Below are positions 1 to 11,821 of a stretch of DNA of 64,000 bases, one piece after another. Below the pieces are notes generated by a model. That model was not told the origin of the DNA. It made no database searches and saw nothing but the letters and a program-made list of their open reading frames with translations. Each line of letters begins with the position of its first letter. Positions within the stretch are counted from its first letter, which is position 1. The DNA comes from Notamacropus eugenii (lineage: Eukaryota > Chordata > Mammalia > Diprotodontia > Macropodidae), in the NCBI RefSeq assembly GCF_028372415.1, contig NC_092877.1, positions 389,186,342-389,250,341 on the forward strand. The letters are read 5' to 3'. The translations under genes and the position numbers were made by a program.

Positions 1-520
1 AGAAAACCCCAACTGGGTCAGGAAAAGTCAAACCTGACTAAAAAATTACTGACCAAGACTAGCTTAGGCCGGCCCAGCAATTCAGACTGGGAATTAGAAT
101 GTAGGGGGACACTAAGGGGCCAAAAAGGGCAACAAAATGTCTTCTTGCTCATTAATCTTCAGTCATGTCCCACTCTTTGTGACTCCATTCTAACCCCAAA
201 GGACACCAGTCTTAATAAAATTCCAATAAGATGCTCTTCCCCAGGCAGGACGGTCAGCCAGAAGAATGAGGTTCCAGTCTCCTATGCCCCTCCCAAAGGA
301 AGGCCTTTCTGTCCCCTTCACAGAGAAACCAGCCCAGTCTGCATCTAGCAAACAAGTGCCAGTTCCTCCCTTAACAAGCTTCCCACCGCTTCATTTTGTG
401 GGTGTAAATCAAGTGCAGTGGGCACTTTTGTAGCTGTTAACTCAGACCTGCATGTTCCTAATTACTGGGTTTTTGTTTTTTTATAAAACTTTTTAGTTTT
501 ATTTTGTTTTTTTTGAGTGG
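1..520. other. No gene seen
   Basis: I see no coding exon here. A short stretch near 161-186 resembles the tail of the marsupial tRNA-derived SINE in antisense (text like gactctttgtgactcc). The rest is unremarkable intergenic DNA. Confidence 0.4.
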
Positions 521-524
521 GGGG

Positions 525-655
525 GAGTTTGGTGAGGTAATCAGGGTTAAGTAACTTGCCCAGGGTCACACAACTAGTGTCAGGTGTCTGAGGCCAGATT
601 TGAAACCAGGTCCTCCTGACTCCAGGGCCAGTGCTCTATCCATTGTACTACCTAA
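525..655 (-). repeat. tRNA-derived marsupial SINE (MAR1-like), antisense
   Basis: The plus strand reads as the reverse complement of the SINE head: ttgcccagggtcacacaactag, then ccagatttgaa, tcctcctgactcc and gtgctctatccattgtactacct. The same words recur in the antisense copies at 5.2, 39.3 and 40.1 kb. The copy is truncated and divergent. The family name is from memory of marsupial repeats; orientation and membership are seen directly. Confidence 0.8.
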
Positions 656-879
656 CCCTACAAGTCTTTTGTCTGATATTTTCTCATGAGAATTACCATG
701 TAGCTTCCTCCACTATTGCTTAAAAACTGACCCCTTTATTTCCCACCATATTCCTGCCTCCTCCCAGGAAATCCTCTCTTAAGATAAAGAAGACAGGGGA
801 AAGCCGCAGCTCCTCAGCCACACCCAAGGGCCCCCAACACTGCCCATAGGGACTTGATCTCAGAGCCCTGTCATGGTCC

Positions 880-1085
880 TTCTCATGGCTGGCACTGAAG
901 GGAGTTTCCACATGTTCCCCCCACCCCATTATACCACTGATTATCTTTATCATTTCTTCCATTCACATTTCTTGCAGTGATGCCAACCATGCATCTAGAT
1001 TGATGTGTTTAGCCATTCCACAATCAATGGGCACTGACTTTGTCTGCTCATCTCTGCTGCTAAAAAAATGGCTCTCGGTATTCTG
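880..1085 (-). mobile_element. Old L1 ORF2 3' fragment, antisense
   Basis: Words such as agccattccacaatcaatgggcactg match the antisense of the L1 ORF2 C-terminal region that is better preserved at 46.8 kb (agccattccccaactgatgggcat). Short, heavily decayed, no open frame. Confidence 0.55.
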
Positions 1086-1389
1086 GGGCAGTTTCCTTCT
1101 ATCGCTTGACCAGTCTCAGATTTAGAGGCTGGGGTGGAATCTGTGGGTCAGAGGGCAACCCTTCTCCCTCTTGCTATTCTAAGTCTCAACTCCTCCTGTA
1201 CCTCACAGTTCTTTCCCCTCCAGTTTTTAGTTTAAATTCCTCCTGGTTAGGTTGACTAAACTCTTACACACAGGCCTCCATGGCCTTCACAAGTTGCCTT
1301 CCTTCTCTCAATACATCATCAGCCAACGTCCAGAAACAAAGTAATAACCACAATGCAAGAATGGTTGGCATTGACACTATAACTTAAGA

Positions 1390-1505
1390 TGGGCAAAGCT
1401 CACTGTATGAAGATATGAAGTTGGGGCTATTACCAGACAGGGAAACTGAGGCTGAGGGAGGCTAACTAGCCTAGAGTCACATAGCTTACTCAGTGGCCCT
1501 TCGGA
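1390..1505 (+). repeat. MIR-type SINE fragment
   Basis: The order gggaaactgaggctgagggaggctaa, agtcacatagctta, attccagacccctcagtctatcc follows the MIR core (gaaactgaggcacagagagg ... gtcacacagct ... tgactccagagcc). Divergent partial copy. Confidence 0.5.
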
Positions 1506-1544
1506 TTCCAGACCCCTCAGTCTATCCTGAGTCACTGCTGATCA

Positions 1545-1725
1545 TTTGTTTGGCCATTTCTCAATGGGCATTGTTTTTTGTTGGTAGTTTTGCCACCACA
1601 AAAGCCACTCTAAATATTTTTGCACAGGTGGAATTTCCCTTTCTTCTGTCTCTGGGGTACAGGCCCAATTGTGGCATCGCTAGGTCAATTTAGTGACTTT
1701 CAGAACACAGCTCCAAACTGGGGAG
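1545..1725 (-). mobile_element. Old L1 ORF2 3' fragment, antisense
   Basis: The segment follows the antisense L1 ORF2 C-terminal text: ggccatttctcaatgggcat, gccaccacaaaagc, ctaaatatttttgcacaggtgg, ctccaaactggggagccc. It covers the same part of L1 as the copy at 880-1085, so these are two separate insertions or a duplication. Confidence 0.65.
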
Positions 1726-2375
1726 CCCTGTAGATGAAAGGCAACATGCTGAAGAGCACGTGGGCAAGGACCCCACCCAACTAGGAGACCTTACTTCTGT
1801 TTAGAGTGTGAACAGAATCCTCTGGGTACAGCTGCTGGCACTCCTCTATTAGAATTTAGGTGACCCAGCTCTCAAAGGAGAAAAACCAACCAGAGAGGGC
1901 TGGACAGGGATGGATTTCCCTGTCCAGAGTGCTGGAGGCAGCTAAGACTTATGGTCAAGGCACTACTTAGCAGGAGGAGCGAAGACTTCTAGCCCACCTC
2001 CTCATGGAATGTCCACCAATAAGGGCTGATTTTCACTTGTTAGGGGCGTTCCCTTTCAAAGAATGTTTTAAGGTTTTCAGGCTGTCTGTATTTTTGCTTT
2101 TCTGAGAGAAACACTGACCATCAATTTATTGATTATTAGCTAGCCTAATTAATACACTGACAGTTACCCAGAAATTCTGTCTCTTGGAGTTCTCATTCAT
2201 CACAGTAAGAAGGACAGGAACCCTGAGAAGGAATGATTCCTGTGTGATCTCTCCCTGCATCCTGGAATTTGTGACAGAGGAAGAGAGAAATTGAATGGGG
2301 TCTGATATGCACTTAGGTTTGGGGAGAGCGGATTTCAAAGGGACCTGAGGGGATCCCAGGAACTAAAATGCTTCA
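1726..2375. other. No gene seen
   Basis: No coding exon or recognisable repeat beyond low-grade similarity to L1. Nothing else stands out. Confidence 0.3.
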
Positions 2376-2900
2376 GAGGAAGCCAGCCCAGGAGCAATGA
2401 CAGACATTCAAGAAGGAAATCCTGAAGAAACAAAGGAAAATAATTCCAACGAAGAGAAAAATGAGATATATCTCATGAGACCAATGTGCACACACAAGCA
2501 ACTACCCTCCCTCCACCCAAGGAATTTTTAAAAGAAATGAACAAAAGATGAAAGCCAGGCTGGTAAAATGAACCTAAGGGTATGTGGGATCCTGTAAAAA
2601 CAAGGCTCAGAGTGAGGGGAGGCTGGCATGGGAGACCAAGGACCACAATGAGGACCCCAGGGAGAGGAGACGATTTCAGGCATAGGGGGCCAGCTCAGGC
2701 AAAGGCAGAATGGGAAGATGCAGAGCCAGAAACACACAGAGCACGAGGGGGAGTAGCGTGGCATTAGTGTGTAAAGACAGGCTGGAGCTAGAGCCAAAAG
2801 GGCCTTAGAGGCCCCAGGAATAGCTATTTTATCCTGGAGACAAAAGGAAGCCACAAAGAAAAACTCCTGAGCAGGGCATGACGTGGTCAGCTTACACTTT
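2376..2900 (+). repeat. Long marsupial interspersed repeat (family as at 9.7-11.0 kb)
   Basis: Shared words with the copy at 9.7-11.0 kb and with the copies at 12.4 and 22.0 kb include ggcaaaggcagaatgggaagatg, agccagaa, gggccttagag, tattttatcctggagacaa and ggcatgacgtggtcag. The segment is an old, partly deleted 3' portion of this medium-length repeat. Family name not assigned. Confidence 0.55.
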
Positions 2901-3555
2901 AGGGGCCTCCATTTGGAAGAAAGAAAGGCTCTCGCTTGAGTTTACGTATAAAAACACTTTTCATCTTTCACATTGAGGCCAATGATCTGTCCAATGAAAC
3001 AACAGGACAGTTTGTGATCTAGGGATGCCAGCAAGAGAACAAAACCAAAGGCTCCCTTTCTTGTGGACTTTATACAAAGATACACGAAATAAGCCAGTGC
3101 ACAACCAGCCCTGCCCAGGTCGCCCCTCTGGAGAGCAGATAAAAATGTAAGGCCAGGTCCCAGGGTCAAAGAGCTTCCCAGATATCCAGCAGTGTGTGTG
3201 TGGGGATGCTCTGAGGCTGCCCAGCCCCCTCTTCCTATCTCTCCTGTTCCCTTCTCAGTCTCCTGGCTTTACTGCTAACCCCAGAAGAGCCCCAAGGACA
3301 TGTCCCAGACTCTGTCTCCAAAGCCTGGGCCCTCTTTTCTTCTCCCTTTGTACTGGGGTCCATGGATTGTCTTATTTCTCCATTTTGATCAACGTTTCAA
3401 TGGAATTTGTTTCCTTTGTAACTCTATGTATTTTGTTTTCATGCATTTAAAAACTTTATTGTGAAAAGGGGTTCAGAGGTTTCATCAGACCCATGACTTC
3501 TGTTCTACCCTCTGTCAGCTCCCACAATCATGACAATGCACAAGAGCTACACTCA
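2901..3555. other. No gene seen
   Basis: No exon recognised. The pyrimidine-rich stretch at 3215-3300 looks like anonymous intergenic DNA. Confidence 0.3.
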
Positions 3556-3559
3556 CCTA

Positions 3560-4308
3560 GCACCAGCTGCCTATTGGCCATCTCCCGTGGGTGTGGGTAC
3601 CTCAAACTCACTGCGCCCCTTAAAATGACTCCCTTCCTAGCTGTGCTGACAGCCTGGGTTCCTTCATTGTAACAGTCTCCCAGATTATTCATACCCATAT
3701 CCATTCCAACAGCCACGTTTCTCTTTCCACCTTGGTGACATTTACACCCCCTTCTCTCCTCTGCCAATGCTCCTACCTTGGCAAAGACCTGCCCCACTGC
3801 CTGCCTGGACTACTGGACTAGCTTTTGGAGGGCTTTCTCCCCACTCTAGTTCATCCTCCATTCAGTCCCCCTAAAATGGAGGTACAAGCATGTCACCCTC
3901 TACTCAGTAAACTCCAGTGGCTCCCTCTCAGTCTTCTCATCTTACACCCCCTACATGTGCTTTCTGAGCTTCCTGAAACAAGACCCTCCATCTCCTGCCT
4001 TCAGACATTTGCCCAGGCCATCCCCCAGGCCCCAAATGCTCTTTATCCTCTTCTCTGGCTCTGGATTCCCATGGCTTCCTTCAAGTCCCCATTAGAAGCC
4101 TGTCTTCTCCAGGAAGTCTTCCCTGGTCCCCCTAAAAGTGCTCTCCTTCTCTGTCTGATTATCTCCACTTTATCCTGTCTATGGGCTATTTGTACCTATT
4201 TGTCTACATGTTGTTTCTGTGAGCTCTTTCAGAGTGGGGACTGCTCCTGCCTTTTTTGATGTCCCCCCTAACCCTAGCACACAGTAGGCATTTAAAATAT
4301 TGGCTGAT
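3560..4308 (+). mobile_element. LINE L2, 3' end of ORF2 and 3' UTR
   Basis: Typical L2 3' text in order: ctggactactggactagc, ttcatcctccattcag, aaactccagtggctccctc, cccaaatgctctttatcctc, ttccttcaagtcccc, tccaggaagtcttccc, gagctctttcagagtgggg, agcacacagtaggcattt. The element is 5'-truncated and its frame is decayed. The end at about 4308 is the expected L2 terminus (ttggctga). Confidence 0.8.
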
Positions 4309-4805
4309 TTTCTGCCAAAATGACTTTCCTAAACATAAGTTCTGGCATATCCCTCTCCATCCAGGTACCTCGGTGGCTCCCTATTACCCCCAGGATCAAA
4401 CAGAGCCTCTGCTGGCACCTGGAACCTAACCTACCTTTCAGAGTTTTCCATTCTACTCCCATCTGAGCCCTCTGGCCTTCTTGCTGTGGTCTGCACATGA
4501 CGCTCGCCCTACAGACTGTGTCCCCCATGCCTGGGATGCCATCTCACTTCATTTTTGCCTCTTACTTTTCCCTGTCCTGCTTCAAGACTCAGCTGGAACC
4601 CCAGCATTCCCCAAAGGGTCTTTGTTCCAGAGCCTCCACCGCCTGGCCTTCCCTGAGATGACTGTCTCTTCTGCAGATGCCTGGCATGTACCAAGTTGCT
4701 TGATGATGGTGTCCCCCATTGTAATGGAGGTCCCTTGAGAGTAAGGATCATCTTTGCACCCACAGAGCTTAGCACCTGCCTGGCCCACATGAAATGCTTA
4801 ACAAA
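4309..4805 (+). mobile_element. LINE L2, second 3' copy
   Basis: A second L2 3' segment begins directly after the end of the previous one: gactttcctaaacataagttctgg, cggtggctccctattac, gcctggccttccc, tagcacctgcctgg and aaatgcttaacaaacaag. Two 3' ends side by side in the same orientation imply two insertions or a local duplication. Confidence 0.75.
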
Positions 4806-5246
4806 CAAGACTACTTAATGGACTCCAAGCACCCAATGCAGTTATACTCCAAAGCCAGTGGCAGCCCCGGCACTCAGTATTAAGAAAGAACAGTGCTGAG
4901 GTACAAGGGGCGCGGGCCTTCGGTCACTCCTCAGCACCTTCAGATCACAATCAGAATCGTTCACAGTGGCTTTTAAATGGTCTCTCTCCTTTCTGACATT
5001 CTGCTTAATGAATGAAATCCTAGAAGTCATGTTCCTCAATTTTAAATTATTTTTAATGAAGAAAAACTGATTTAGGGTTAGATTGATTTTCTCTCCCTCT
5101 TACATCCCCCTATCAAAAAAAAAAAAAAAACCAAAAAACCAAATCCTTGTAACAAACATTCACTGCCAAGAGAAACATATTCTGGTCATGCCCCCAGAGC
5201 ATGCTTCATTCTGCCCTGAGTCATCTGCCTATCAAATTATGAGGCT

Positions 5247-5485
5247 GTTCAGTTGTTTCAGCCATGTCTGACTCTAGGATCCCATATGGGATTTTCTTGG
5301 CAAGGATACTAGAATGGTTTGCCATTTCCTTCTCCAGCTCATTTTACAGATGGAGAAACTGAGGCAGACAGGGTTCAGTGACTTGCCTGGGTCCCACAGC
5401 TACTAATTCCAGATCTGAACTCAGGAAAATGAGTCTTCATGCCTCCAGGCCCAGTGCTCTATTCACTGTGCCACTTCGTTGCCCT
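5247..5485 (-). repeat. tRNA-derived marsupial SINE, antisense
   Basis: Near full-length antisense copy: ttcagttgtttcagccatgt, gggattttcttggcaagg, gtttgccatttccttctcc, gaaactgaggcagac, cagtgctctattcactgtgcc. The order of the blocks matches the copies at 39.99-40.23 kb and 57.0 kb. Confidence 0.88.
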
Positions 5486-5694
5486 TTATCAGATTTGTAG
5501 ATGATACAAAGCTAGGAGGAATAACTAATACGGCAGAAGACAAAAGAATCTCAGTCTATTGAAACAACTGAGTCAAAACAAGCTAGATAAAATTGAAACC
5601 AAGACAAATGGATTTGATTTCTTGACAGCTGAACACATCTTTCTGAGAAGATTGCAGGCAGATAGATAATGGCACTTCCAACTCATGATCCTTT

Positions 5695-5835
5695 GCAGTG
5701 ATCAGTCAGTGGATTATTGTTTAATAAGTACCTACTATGTGCCAGGTACTGTACTAAGTGCTGGGAATGTAGAAAAAGGCAAAAGACAGTGCCTGCCCTC
5801 AAGGGGCTCCCAATCCAAGAGGAAGTGATACAAAG
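5695..5835 (+). repeat. Marsupial interspersed repeat, 5' part
   Basis: Text like ttaataagtacctactatgtgccaggtactgtac, ctgggaatgtagaaaaaggc, caaaagacagtgcctgccctcaagg is the 5' module of the repeat seen at full length from 9675. Only the first ~140 bp are present. Confidence 0.75.
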
Positions 5836-6150
5836 TACAATGAGCAGAACCAGAAAAATAACCTACAGTGTAACAGCAACATTGTTAGGAAAATCAACAG
5901 TGAAAAACTTAGTAACTCTGGCCAATACAATGTTCCACGACAGCTCCAAAGAACTCAGGATATAAAATGCTACACACTTCCAGATCCAAAAGTGCTGGAC
6001 TCAGAATGCTGACTGAAGCATGATTCTGTCATTTAGTTTTCTTTTCGCTGTATAACAGGTGTTGTACTTCTTGTTTCTCAATGAGTGGGGGAAGGGGTAG
6101 AGGGGAAGAGATAATGTGGAAATAGTTTTTTTAATTAAACAAAAAAAAAA
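5836..6150 (+). mobile_element. Marsupial L1 3' UTR fragment
   Basis: Blocks such as atgagcagaaccagaaaaataa, taacagcaacattgtta, gatcaac-like text, acttagtaactctgg and caatacaatgttccacgaca follow the 3' UTR of marsupial L1 elements, ending in an A-rich tract at 6130-6150. Strand is set by the A-rich end. Confidence 0.6.
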
Positions 6151-6159
6151 CCCTCAAAC

Positions 6160-6650
6160 CCCTCAATGACAGACAGGAATGGATCTGCTCTTGACAAGAA
6201 TGTCATGAAATATCACTACCCCATAACCATCAATGAATCCATTAACTTAAGAGAAACATGTGAAGACTTCAATGAACTGAAAGAGAACAGAATAAGGAGA
6301 ACCAGAAAAGGAATATCCACAAAAACAAATGATAGGAAAGAACAAGAAAGAAAATAAAGTGTGAATGCTATTATGACCCAAAAGTTTGCCCACAGAAGAA
6401 CCAAGAAACTGCTCCTCCCTTTCCCTGTGGCAGATAGAAGGGGAATGGAACATGGATAGACTATGAAACACAGTTGATATACTGTCTTTGTGGAACTGCA
6501 TTTTTTCACTTTTCTAAATCTTTATTATAAGGGTGGGTTTAGAGGGGAGAGAAAGAGAAGGATGTGTTTAGAAGTGAGTGTAATAGCAAAAGATATTAAT
6601 AAAAATCATAAATACAAAACAAAATAAAAAAACAAAAACAAACATGCCCC
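6160..6650 (+). repeat. Unclassified A-rich repeat, LINE-like tail
   Basis: The segment has gaatgaaccg-like text, agaaccagaaaaggaa, a run of A-rich short tracts and ends in repeated aaacaaaa units at 6615-6645. It resembles a second LINE 3' tail but I cannot assign the family. No supported open frame. Confidence 0.35.
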
Positions 6651-7369
6651 AAATCCAACAAATTCAAGCAAAAGGGCTTTAAGTTGAAAAATGGGGTGGA
6701 GGACGGGACTATCTATCATCCAGAGCAGATAAATACAGAATTGCAGTACAGACATTCAAATTTAAAAGATATAAAAACAGCCAAGAAAGAAGCCTGTAAT
6801 AAAGAGCAAAGCCTCACGTGACTACAAGCAAATTTATGAAAAATGGGTAACAGTTGAGAGTTCAAATTAGATTTTGACTACAACCCTAATGACTTCCTAT
6901 CTTGTCTTCATGATAACTTCATCTTTCAAGAGTTGGAAGAACCAGTCAATGAGAGAAATATCTGTCAAGCTCTGATTCTTACCAAACATCAGAAACTGAC
7001 TGGTCTGGTCATCTTAGGTTAAGAATCTCATAGAGAAGAGGCAGCCACTCCATCTCAGAATTAGTAATAGAGGAGAGAGCTCTGGGTGGAATCAGACATA
7101 CATCCCAATTTTGGAAGAGTGAATTTCAGAGAAACCTTAGAGAGGGTGCCATGAACTAATTATCTAATTGGGCAGGTCAGCCTGAGAGGGAAAGGAAGCT
7201 CTCCAAGTCGAACCCTAACCCTGAATGTGCTGGAATGAAGGAATGAACCAAACTTAGCTCGTCATAATGACAATAAAAAGAACAGTATCACCACTATAAT
7301 AAACAATTAATGATATTATGAACAACAATAATAACCCTAATGAATTACGGCCCTGGAACCTCACCACCC
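6651..7369. other. No gene seen
   Basis: AT-rich intergenic DNA with no recognised exon. A cluster of ataat/aataa words at 7280-7340 is low-complexity. Confidence 0.3.
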
Positions 7370-7505
7370 TTGGTATGGGCATGGATTATTCCCATTTTAC
7401 AAGTGAGGAAGATGACACTGAGAGAGATTAAATAACTGGCCCAGGGTCACAGAGCTCCTCAGTGTGTGAGAAAGGGTTCCCATTCATGTCTTTCTGACTC
7501 CAGTT
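7370..7505 (+). repeat. MIR SINE
   Basis: MIR core in order: ggattattcccattttacaag, tgaggaagatgacactgag, taactggcccagggtcacaga, gctcctcagtgtg, tctttctgactccag. Partial copy. Confidence 0.75.
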
Positions 7506-8977
7506 CCCATCAAGCTGTCATAGAGAAAGCAAAAGCTTTACGAGATCTCTCACAGATCTTCCCCATTTTAAAGGACAAGATAAAGGAGCCCTGTTCTCAT
7601 AAAATGGCGACTGTTGGAATTTCTGTGACCTGGAATATCTTCAATTCATCCTGGAAGCCCATAAAACTGGATGGCTCAATTAATTGTGGAATGGTCTTAT
7701 TTTCTCTTTCCATTTAAACAAAATACACTCCATTCTTTAAGTCATATTCTGCAGTGTGAGGTCCTGGATGAACTTCCCGGATTTTCACCAAATGCCAAAG
7801 ACTAGAGGAATTAGGTGTTTGTGGGATGGGCCTTGCTAATATAAAAGTGACAACCCTACCTAAATTAGTGTACATCCTCTGTAGTTCGCCCAACAGCAAA
7901 GGCTAACCATCTGGAGAAGACAAAGGTAGAGTATCTCAAGGGAAACAACAAAAAAAGCACAGAAGAACTGGTCTCCCTGTACCAGAGCCCAAACGATGCT
8001 GCAAAGCAATCATCAAAGCAATTTGGGTCTGGCTAAGGAAAGGATAGAAGACCCAGAAACAACTGAACATAGCAGCAGAGCCCAACAAAGCCCAGGCAGA
8101 GAGGAGCATCTCATTCTGTGGACCATAATAAGCTACAAATGGATGCATGATGTGGCTGTAATAAATCCCATCACAGACAAATTAGAAGAGAATGAGAGAA
8201 ACTGCCTCTCCCCATCGTACACAGAAAAAGATTCCTGATCAAAGAAGGGCTGATGGAGGATCATGCTGAGGCATGGCATGGTATCTCCAAGGGCTCAAAG
8301 GAGCTGAGATCATGAAGGAAAGTGGTTCTACTGGGGGACAGAGTGGAGGCTTCAGGAAGGCACAGACCTGCTTCTGGAGTGGAGAGTAGCTGGACCATCT
8401 CCCTGTGCTTCTGTCTGCTTAGCCAAAGAGAATGCCCTTTGGACTCTAGAGGTCAGAACCCAGATGACTAATAAGGAGTCAATATCCAAGATAAGAGAAA
8501 GATAGTAAGAGACCTGGCTATTTTGGATGAGGCCCAGTCACCAGACACACGGATGAACTTTATGCCAAAGTCCTAAGAGACCTGGAGGAAAAGATGACTG
8601 AGCCACCTCAGCTTCTCTGCAAGTCCTCAGTGTGGTCTGCTATGGTCCCATATGCCTTCAATGGAATTTCTCTTCCCCCAGATCTCTTGGGAAGGACTGA
8701 TATTGCCCAAACCCTAAATGCTGGGAAGAAACCAGAACCTACAACCAAATGAGCCAGGCTTCAGATACTAGAGTCCCCTCCATGGTCTGACAGACAGTTA
8801 TTCTATCAGTCACTGGGGAAATCCTATGGAGGAATTATTTGCCTACATTTTGGCAAAGCACTTGACAAAGTTGCTCAGGCTACTTTCGTTCTGAGCCTGG
8901 ACAGGAATCCACCTGTATTTGATCTGTATTTGGTCACTAAAAAATGATGTAGCTTCCCAAAGGCAATCTAGAAGAGG
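7506..8977. other. No gene seen
   Basis: Several short open frames exist on both strands but none shows a family signature, splice context or codon bias I can support. No clear repeat family was recognised either, so this 1.4 kb is simply unassigned. Confidence 0.3.
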
Positions 8978-9015
8978 GTGTGTGTGTGCATGTGCATGTG
9001 CATGTGCGTGTGCGT

Positions 9016-9069
<54 letters not shown>
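8978..9069 (+). repeat. (TG)n microsatellite with TGCATG and TGCGTG variants
   Basis: Compound dinucleotide repeat: TG units, then several TGCATG and TGCGTG hexamers, then about 20 pure TG units. The ordered variants suggest an old array whose 3' half has stayed pure. Confidence 0.97.
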
Positions 9070-9072
<3 letters not shown>

Positions 9073-9494
9073 AGTAGCCATTAGCCATCCGGGTAACTAG
9101 AGAGTTCATCACATGCAGGTGTGCACTCACACACAAATGGACAGTCTCCACTGATTACCCATCTAACTGCATATTAAAACCAAAACTACAGGCATCTCTT
9201 CATCTAGTTGGTTTTTTATTTTAGATGGTTAGACCCATCTACTTAGAATGTTTGGGATCTCATCGAGGAAGCTCTGGAAACTTCTCAGCTTGGTGCATCC
9301 AGCACAACAAGTTCTACAAAACTGAGCCCCTGAAGGAGCATCCCTCAGTAGGAAACCCTGCTTTGACTTGGACAATGGGCTAGATCTCAGGGGCAGGATT
9401 AAAGCCTTTGGCATCTCCCGGTTTTAAGCCAGACAGATTGATAATGATAATGATAATGATCAAAGCATTGAATGAGGTTTTATACACAAAATCT

Positions 9495-9674
9495 GATGGA
9501 AAGATCTTCTCCTGGCTTTCCTGGCTCCCTTTAAGTCCCAGCTAAAAATCTTTTACAAGAAGCCCTTCCCAATCAATCTTAATTCTAGTGCATGTTTTCT
9601 GGTCATTATTGACTACTTCTCCTGTACATATTTGTTTGTTTTCTCTCTCATTAAATGGTAAGCTCCCATGTTTA
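9495..9674 (+). mobile_element. L2 3' end fragment
   Basis: L2 words in order: ctggctccctttaagtccc, agctaaaaatcttttac, agaagcccttcccaa, ttaattctagtgc, ttgtttgttttctctctcat, ggtaagctcc. It runs directly into the repeat that starts at 9675. Confidence 0.7.
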
Positions 9675-11045
9675 GTCAGTCAGTCGATCAATAAGCTTTT
9701 ACTAAGTGCCTACTATATACCAAGCACTGTGCTAGGAGCTGTTGTTACAAAAAGGGGCAAAAGACAGCCCTGCCCTCGAGGAGCTCACAATCTAACAGGG
9801 AAGACAACAAGCAAACAAATGTGTACCAACAAGCTGACAGTAATTGAGAGAGGGAAGGGAATGGAATTAAGAGGAGGTAGGAAAGGCTTCCTTTACAGGG
9901 CAGGATTTTAGCTGGACCTTAAAGGATGTCACAGAAGGCAGAGATGAGGAAGGGGAACATTCCAGGCCCAGAGCCAGTTTGTGGCCAGCAGGCCAGGGTC
10001 ACTTGCTGAAAGAGTATGGGTGTTGGGAAATAAGGGAGGTAGGAGGGGGCCATTCTATGAAGGGCTTTGAACTCCAAGGAGGTGTAAAGTTAATGTAAGG
10101 TTAATGGTGGGTGGGTGGAAGAGTGAAAGCTCTTTCTGGACCATTAATAGGCCTCAATACCTTTTGTTAATTTCTATTGAGGCACTGGGTCTTGCCCTCT
10201 GGCTCTGAAAAATGTCTAAATACTCTGAGATGAGGTTTTACTTTGGGGCTTACTCACTGGAAGTGTTTGTTTGGCCAGGTGAAACTCTGGGTAGCCGCTA
10301 AGGACTCCCCCTGGCTTTGAAAACCCAGATGTTAGTGCTTCTCTCTCAGGTAACTATGTATGTATGTAATGGTCAGACAGATGGATCTGTCTGTTGGGCT
10401 TTATTTCTCTGCTTGTACTTTCTCTGTTGGTATATGTGTTTGATTCCAGTGATTGCTGACCCATTCAAACTTTGCTTTTCTTTTAGAAAAGCAGATCTAA
10501 GAACCTGTACAGCAGGCCCTCCTGTATATGCTGGGGACCTTAATGTTACAAAAGGGCATTTCATATTTGATCCAGGAGGCAATACAACACAAGTGGGGTC
10601 TGCTGAGTAGAGGGTGACACTTTTGGAAAATCATTTCAGTAACTAAATGTGGAGGATGAACTGGAGTGGGGAGAGACCAGAGGCAGGCAGAACCTCCAGC
10701 AGCTATCGAAATGGTCCAGGTGAGGAGAGGGAGGGGGCAGGGTCCAAAGAGATGCTGCAAAGGGAGGTGAGGTTAGCAGGTCTTGGCAACAGGGGATATC
10801 AAGGATAACTCCTAGATTTCAAGCCTGAGGGGCTGGGAAGATGGTGCTGGCCTGGATAATGGCAGGCAAGGGTCTGGGGGAAGGAAGCATTCCATTTTAG
10901 ACATTATGATCTTAAGACAAATGTCGGAGAGGCAGTTGTAGATCCAAGACCAGAGGTCAGTAGGGACACTAGGGCAGGAAAGGTAGATTTGAGAATCAGC
11001 ATAGAGAAGGTCATTAAATCCTAGGGTTCTCATGAGATCACCAAG
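9675..11045 (+). repeat. Long marsupial interspersed repeat, split by a solo LTR
   Basis: This is the best copy in the window of a repeat that starts gtcagtcgatcaataagc, passes through ctaagtgcctactatatacc, caaaagacagccctgccctcg, ggattttagctggacctt, and, after the insertion at 10083-10549, resumes with atttgatccaggaggcaata, tgctgagtagagggtgac, gatgaactggagtgggg. Related pieces lie at 2.4, 5.7, 12.4 and 22.0 kb. Which family it belongs to I leave open; no coding capacity. Confidence 0.75.
10083..10549. mobile_element. Solo LTR of an endogenous retrovirus
   Basis: The 467-bp segment interrupts the surrounding repeat, begins TGTAA and ends TTACA (short inverted ends), and has no relation to the repeat that flanks it. 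Size and termini fit a solo LTR. No clear target duplication. Orientation and family not assigned. A fossil. Confidence 0.55.
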
Positions 11046-11440
11046 TGAGACACTAGAGAGGAAAAGAGCACCATCACATCCCTCGTGGACCCAGGAGATG
11101 CTTCTCCTGCTCTCCCTCACCCTGTTCTCCAGACGGGAGGTGACAGCTGCTCCCTCGGTCCCAGGGGAGGGAGAAGCCACGGCGAGCCAACGCCTCCCCA
11201 GGGGGCCCAGCCTGCAGATCTGATAACATTGTTTCCAGTCCCGGAGGCTGGAACAAAGTGACATTTACACAACAAGGCACCCAGTGGGCACTTCCCCACG
11301 TTGGACTCGAACCCACCTCCCTCGGCTACAAGCTTCGGCTGACGCGGCTCCCCTCCTTGATGCCAGGATCCAATCACTTTAAGGATGCAGATTACAGCCC
11401 CAAGCACTTACGCTGCTCCCAGGCCCCCCGATGGGCCCAG
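11046..11440. other. Intergenic sequence upstream of CpG island
   Basis: No exon recognised. A perfect match to a Pol III B-box (ggttcgagtcc) lies on the minus strand at 11303-11313, but no convincing tRNA fold was found around it. CpG density begins to rise from about 11300. Confidence 0.3.
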
Positions 11441-11821
11441 GGGGGCTTCCCCGAGGGGGTGGGGGATGAGAACAGGTGGTTTCCAGGGGAGGGGGCGCAG
11501 ACTCAGGCTGCCCGGCCCGCGCGAGCTGAGACCCGCAGGACCACGGGGCAGCGCGTACTGCAGCGCCCGAGTGAGGGAAGGGGCGGCTCTGGCGGCCGCA
11601 AGGTCACAGGCCAGGGGGCGGGAAACGCCTAGCAGCTCGGTCTCCCTCCCTCCCTCCTCCCCCCGCCGCCCCCTCCTCGGGCAGGGCCTTGAACGCCGCC
11701 CGCATGGACCGAGGGAATCCCGGGGCCCCGCCCCGCCCCGCCTCCGGCTCCAGCTCGGGCCGGGCCCGGGCCTCCCTCCTTCCCTCCGTCCCTCCCGGCC
11801 CGCCGCCGCCGCCAGTCTCAC

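Noticed and set aside
8843-9151. Minus-strand frame with a long TH/AH run
   Set aside because: Translation of the TG microsatellite.
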